Notes under the pieces: model-generated
Databases searched by the model: none
What the model was told of the DNA's origin: nothing
The model's input: only the letters and a program-made list of their open reading frames with translations
Assembly (NCBI GenBank): GCA_027004335.1
Contig: JALTID010000187.1
Span: forward strand, 1 to 7,952
Direction of reading: 5' to 3'
DNA: 7,952 nucleotides
Source of the DNA: a bacterium
GTDB lineage: Bacteria; JALSQH01
In this document: one piece after another, positions 6,449 to 7,952 of the stretch
Position numbering within the stretch: the first letter of the stretch is position 1
Layout: each line of letters opens with the position of its first letter
Translations under genes and position numbers: made by a program

Positions 6449-7952
6449 TCAGAAATAAGCAGGATCTCTGTACTCGCCAAAGACTTCCTTCAATGTATTG
6501 ATTATTTCTCCCTCGGTGGCGTAGGCTTTTACAGCATCAAGAATATATGGGATAAGGTTCTCATCTGTGGCTTCAGCAGCATCTCTCAATTCCCTGAGTA
6601 TTTCTTTTACCTTAGTATTGTTTCTGTCCCTTTTTATTTTTGCCAGCCTATCTTTCTGCTTCTTTTCAAGATCATCGGGTATTTTTAGAACTGGTATTGG
6701 TGCATCTTCGTCGGTTACATATTTGTTAACCCCTACGATCACTTTTTCTTCTTTTTCTACCTGCATCTGATATCTGAATGCTGCATCCTGGATTTCCTTC
6801 TGTGGATAGCCCAGCTCAATTGCCCGAAGCATGCCTCCCATTTCTTCAATTTTATTAATGTAATTCCAGGCGGCTTCTTCCATTTCATTTGTTAATTTTT
6901 CAATGAAATAGCTTCCCCCCAGTGGATCAATTGTATTGGGTACCCCACTTTCGTAAGCTATGATCTGCTGAGCTCTAAGAGCAATTGTTACAGCTTCTTC
7001 CGTTGGTAGTGCATAAGTTTCATCCATGGAATTGGTATGCAGTGATTGTGTCCCTCCAATGATGGCGGCAAGAGCTTCAATGGTGGTTCTGATTATGTTG
7101 TTGTAGGGCTGCTGTGCCATGAGAGAACAGCCAGCAGTTTGCGTGTGGAATCTTAATAGCCAGGATCTCGGATTTTTGGCATTGAATCGTTCTTTCATTA
7201 TCTTTGCCCACATTCTCCTTGCGGCTCTAAATTTTGCAATCTCTTCAAAGAAGTCCATATGGGAGTCGAAGAAAAATGAGAGTCTCGGAGCAAAATCATC
7301 AACATCAAGTCCTTCATTGATGAAGTATTCCACATAGGCGATCCCGTCCATAATGGTAAATGCTAATTCCTGAATAGCTGTGGATCCAGCTTCTCTTATG
7401 TGATAGCCCGAAATGGAGATGGTATTCCATTTTGGTACATATTTACTTGCATAGTCCACTATGTCTCTGATTATTCTCATAGAAGGCTCAGGCGGGTATA
7501 TCCAGGATTTCTGTGCTATATATTCCTTGAGAATATCATTCTGAATCGTGCCACCAATTTTATCGGGTGGAACTCCCTGTTTTTCAGCTACAGCAATATA
7601 CATCGCCCATAAAATCGCTGCTGGTGCATTTATTGTCATGGAGGTGGTGACTTTGTAAAGAGGTATCCCCCTGAAAAGTGTTTCCATATCTGCGAGAGTG
7701 TCTATTGCCACTCCACATTTGCCTACTTCTCCACTTGCTCTGGGATCATCGGAATCAACTCCCATAATTGTGGGCATATCGAAAGCCACAGAAAGGCCTG
7801 TCTGCCCCTGTTCCAGAAGGTAATGGTATCTTTGATTGGTTTCCTCTGCTGTGCCAAAACCTGCAAACTGTCTCATAGTCCAGAGTCGGCCACGATACAT
7901 GTTGGGGTAAATTCCTCTGGTGTATGGGTATTCTCCTGGAAACCCCAGATCT
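6449..7952 (-). CDS. Acyl-CoA mutase large subunit (MCM family), isobutyryl-CoA-mutase-like active site; N-terminus outside window
   Basis: This is the catalytic TIM-barrel subunit of an adenosylcobalamin-dependent acyl-CoA mutase. About 500 residues are visible. The frame is open to the window edge, where [17 protein letters not shown] runs upstream of the ATG at 7900, so that ATG is not the start. Full-length large subunits are about 550 residues, so roughly 50 are missing. Counting from Met at 7900, the barrel carries RQFAGFG (Phe12), [13 protein letters not shown] (Gln120, Gln130), [11 protein letters not shown] (His167), QTAG and [10 protein letters not shown]. Spacing between positions 12, 130 and 167 equals that between 89, 207 and 244 in the Propionibacterium enzyme, so the alignment is ungapped. 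Gln197 and His244 are conserved, but Tyr89 is Phe and Arg207 is Gln. These are the residues reported for isobutyryl-CoA mutase. The C-terminus (GEYRDPAYF) is complete. It is the first visible gene of an operon with the small subunit and MeaB. Confidence 0.92.
   Translation of the reverse strand, partial: DLGFPGEYPYTRGIYPNMYRGRLWTMRQFAGFGTAEETNQRYHYLLEQGQTGLSVAFDMPTIMGVDSDDPRASGEVGKCGVAIDTLADMETLFRGIPLYKVTTSMTINAPAAILWAMYIAVAEKQGVPPDKIGGTIQNDILKEYIAQKSWIYPPEPSMRIIRDIVDYASKYVPKWNTISISGYHIREAGSTAIQELAFTIMDGIAYVEYFINEGLDVDDFAPRLSFFFDSHMDFFEEIAKFRAARRMWAKIMKERFNAKNPRSWLLRFHTQTAGCSLMAQQPYNNIIRTTIEALAAIIGGTQSLHTNSMDETYALPTEEAVTIALRAQQIIAYESGVPNTIDPLGGSYFIEKLTNEMEEAAWNYINKIEEMGGMLRAIELGYPQKEIQDAAFRYQMQVEKEEKVIVGVNKYVTDEDAPIPVLKIPDDLEKKQKDRLAKIKRDRNNTKVKEILRELRDAAEATDENLIPYILDAVKAYATEGEIINTLKEVFGEYRDPAYF

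Overview
The window is almost completely coding and holds two converging gene blocks from what looks like a diderm (Gram-negative) bacterium. The evidence for an outer membrane is a FadL/OMPP1-type beta-barrel with a signal peptide and a C-terminal phenylalanine. Base composition is moderately AT-rich. The mutase genes are the most GC-rich and the first gene the most AT-rich. I cannot name the lineage. The mutase is of the split, two-polypeptide type (separate large and B12-binding subunits) found in many archaea and uncultivated or thermophilic bacteria.

Left block (+ strand, 1-4541). It contains the 3' end of an unrecognised AT-rich gene, an extended short-chain dehydrogenase (SDR 1), a CPBP-type membrane protein of the CAAX-protease superfamily with altered catalytic motifs, a second extended SDR (SDR 2), and a FadL-family outer membrane protein. 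Gaps are 17, 0 and 17 bases, followed by a 4-base ATGA overlap, so this is very probably one transcript that begins upstream of the window. The content suggests modification of a hydrophobic metabolite or lipid plus passage through the outer membrane. That is inference, because the substrates are unknown.

Right block (- strand, 7952-4538, read leftwards). It contains an acyl-CoA mutase large subunit (its N-terminus lies outside the window), its cobalamin-binding small subunit, a MeaB/ArgK-type G-protein chaperone, and a DJ-1/PfpI-family protein. All have clear Shine-Dalgarno sites and short spacing, so this also looks like one operon. The mutase would normally be annotated as methylmalonyl-CoA mutase. 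However, the two residues that select the substrate carboxylate in that enzyme (Tyr89 and Arg207 in the Propionibacterium numbering) are Phe and Gln here, the combination described for isobutyryl-CoA mutase. There is also no methylmalonyl-CoA epimerase in the visible part of the operon. The likely reaction is therefore isobutyryl-CoA to/from n-butyryl-CoA, or a related one.

The two blocks meet tail to tail with overlapping stop codons (4538-4541) and no room for a terminator between them. No RNA genes, mobile elements, CRISPR arrays, long repeats, promoters or convincing terminators were found. No stretch over 20 bases lies outside a gene.
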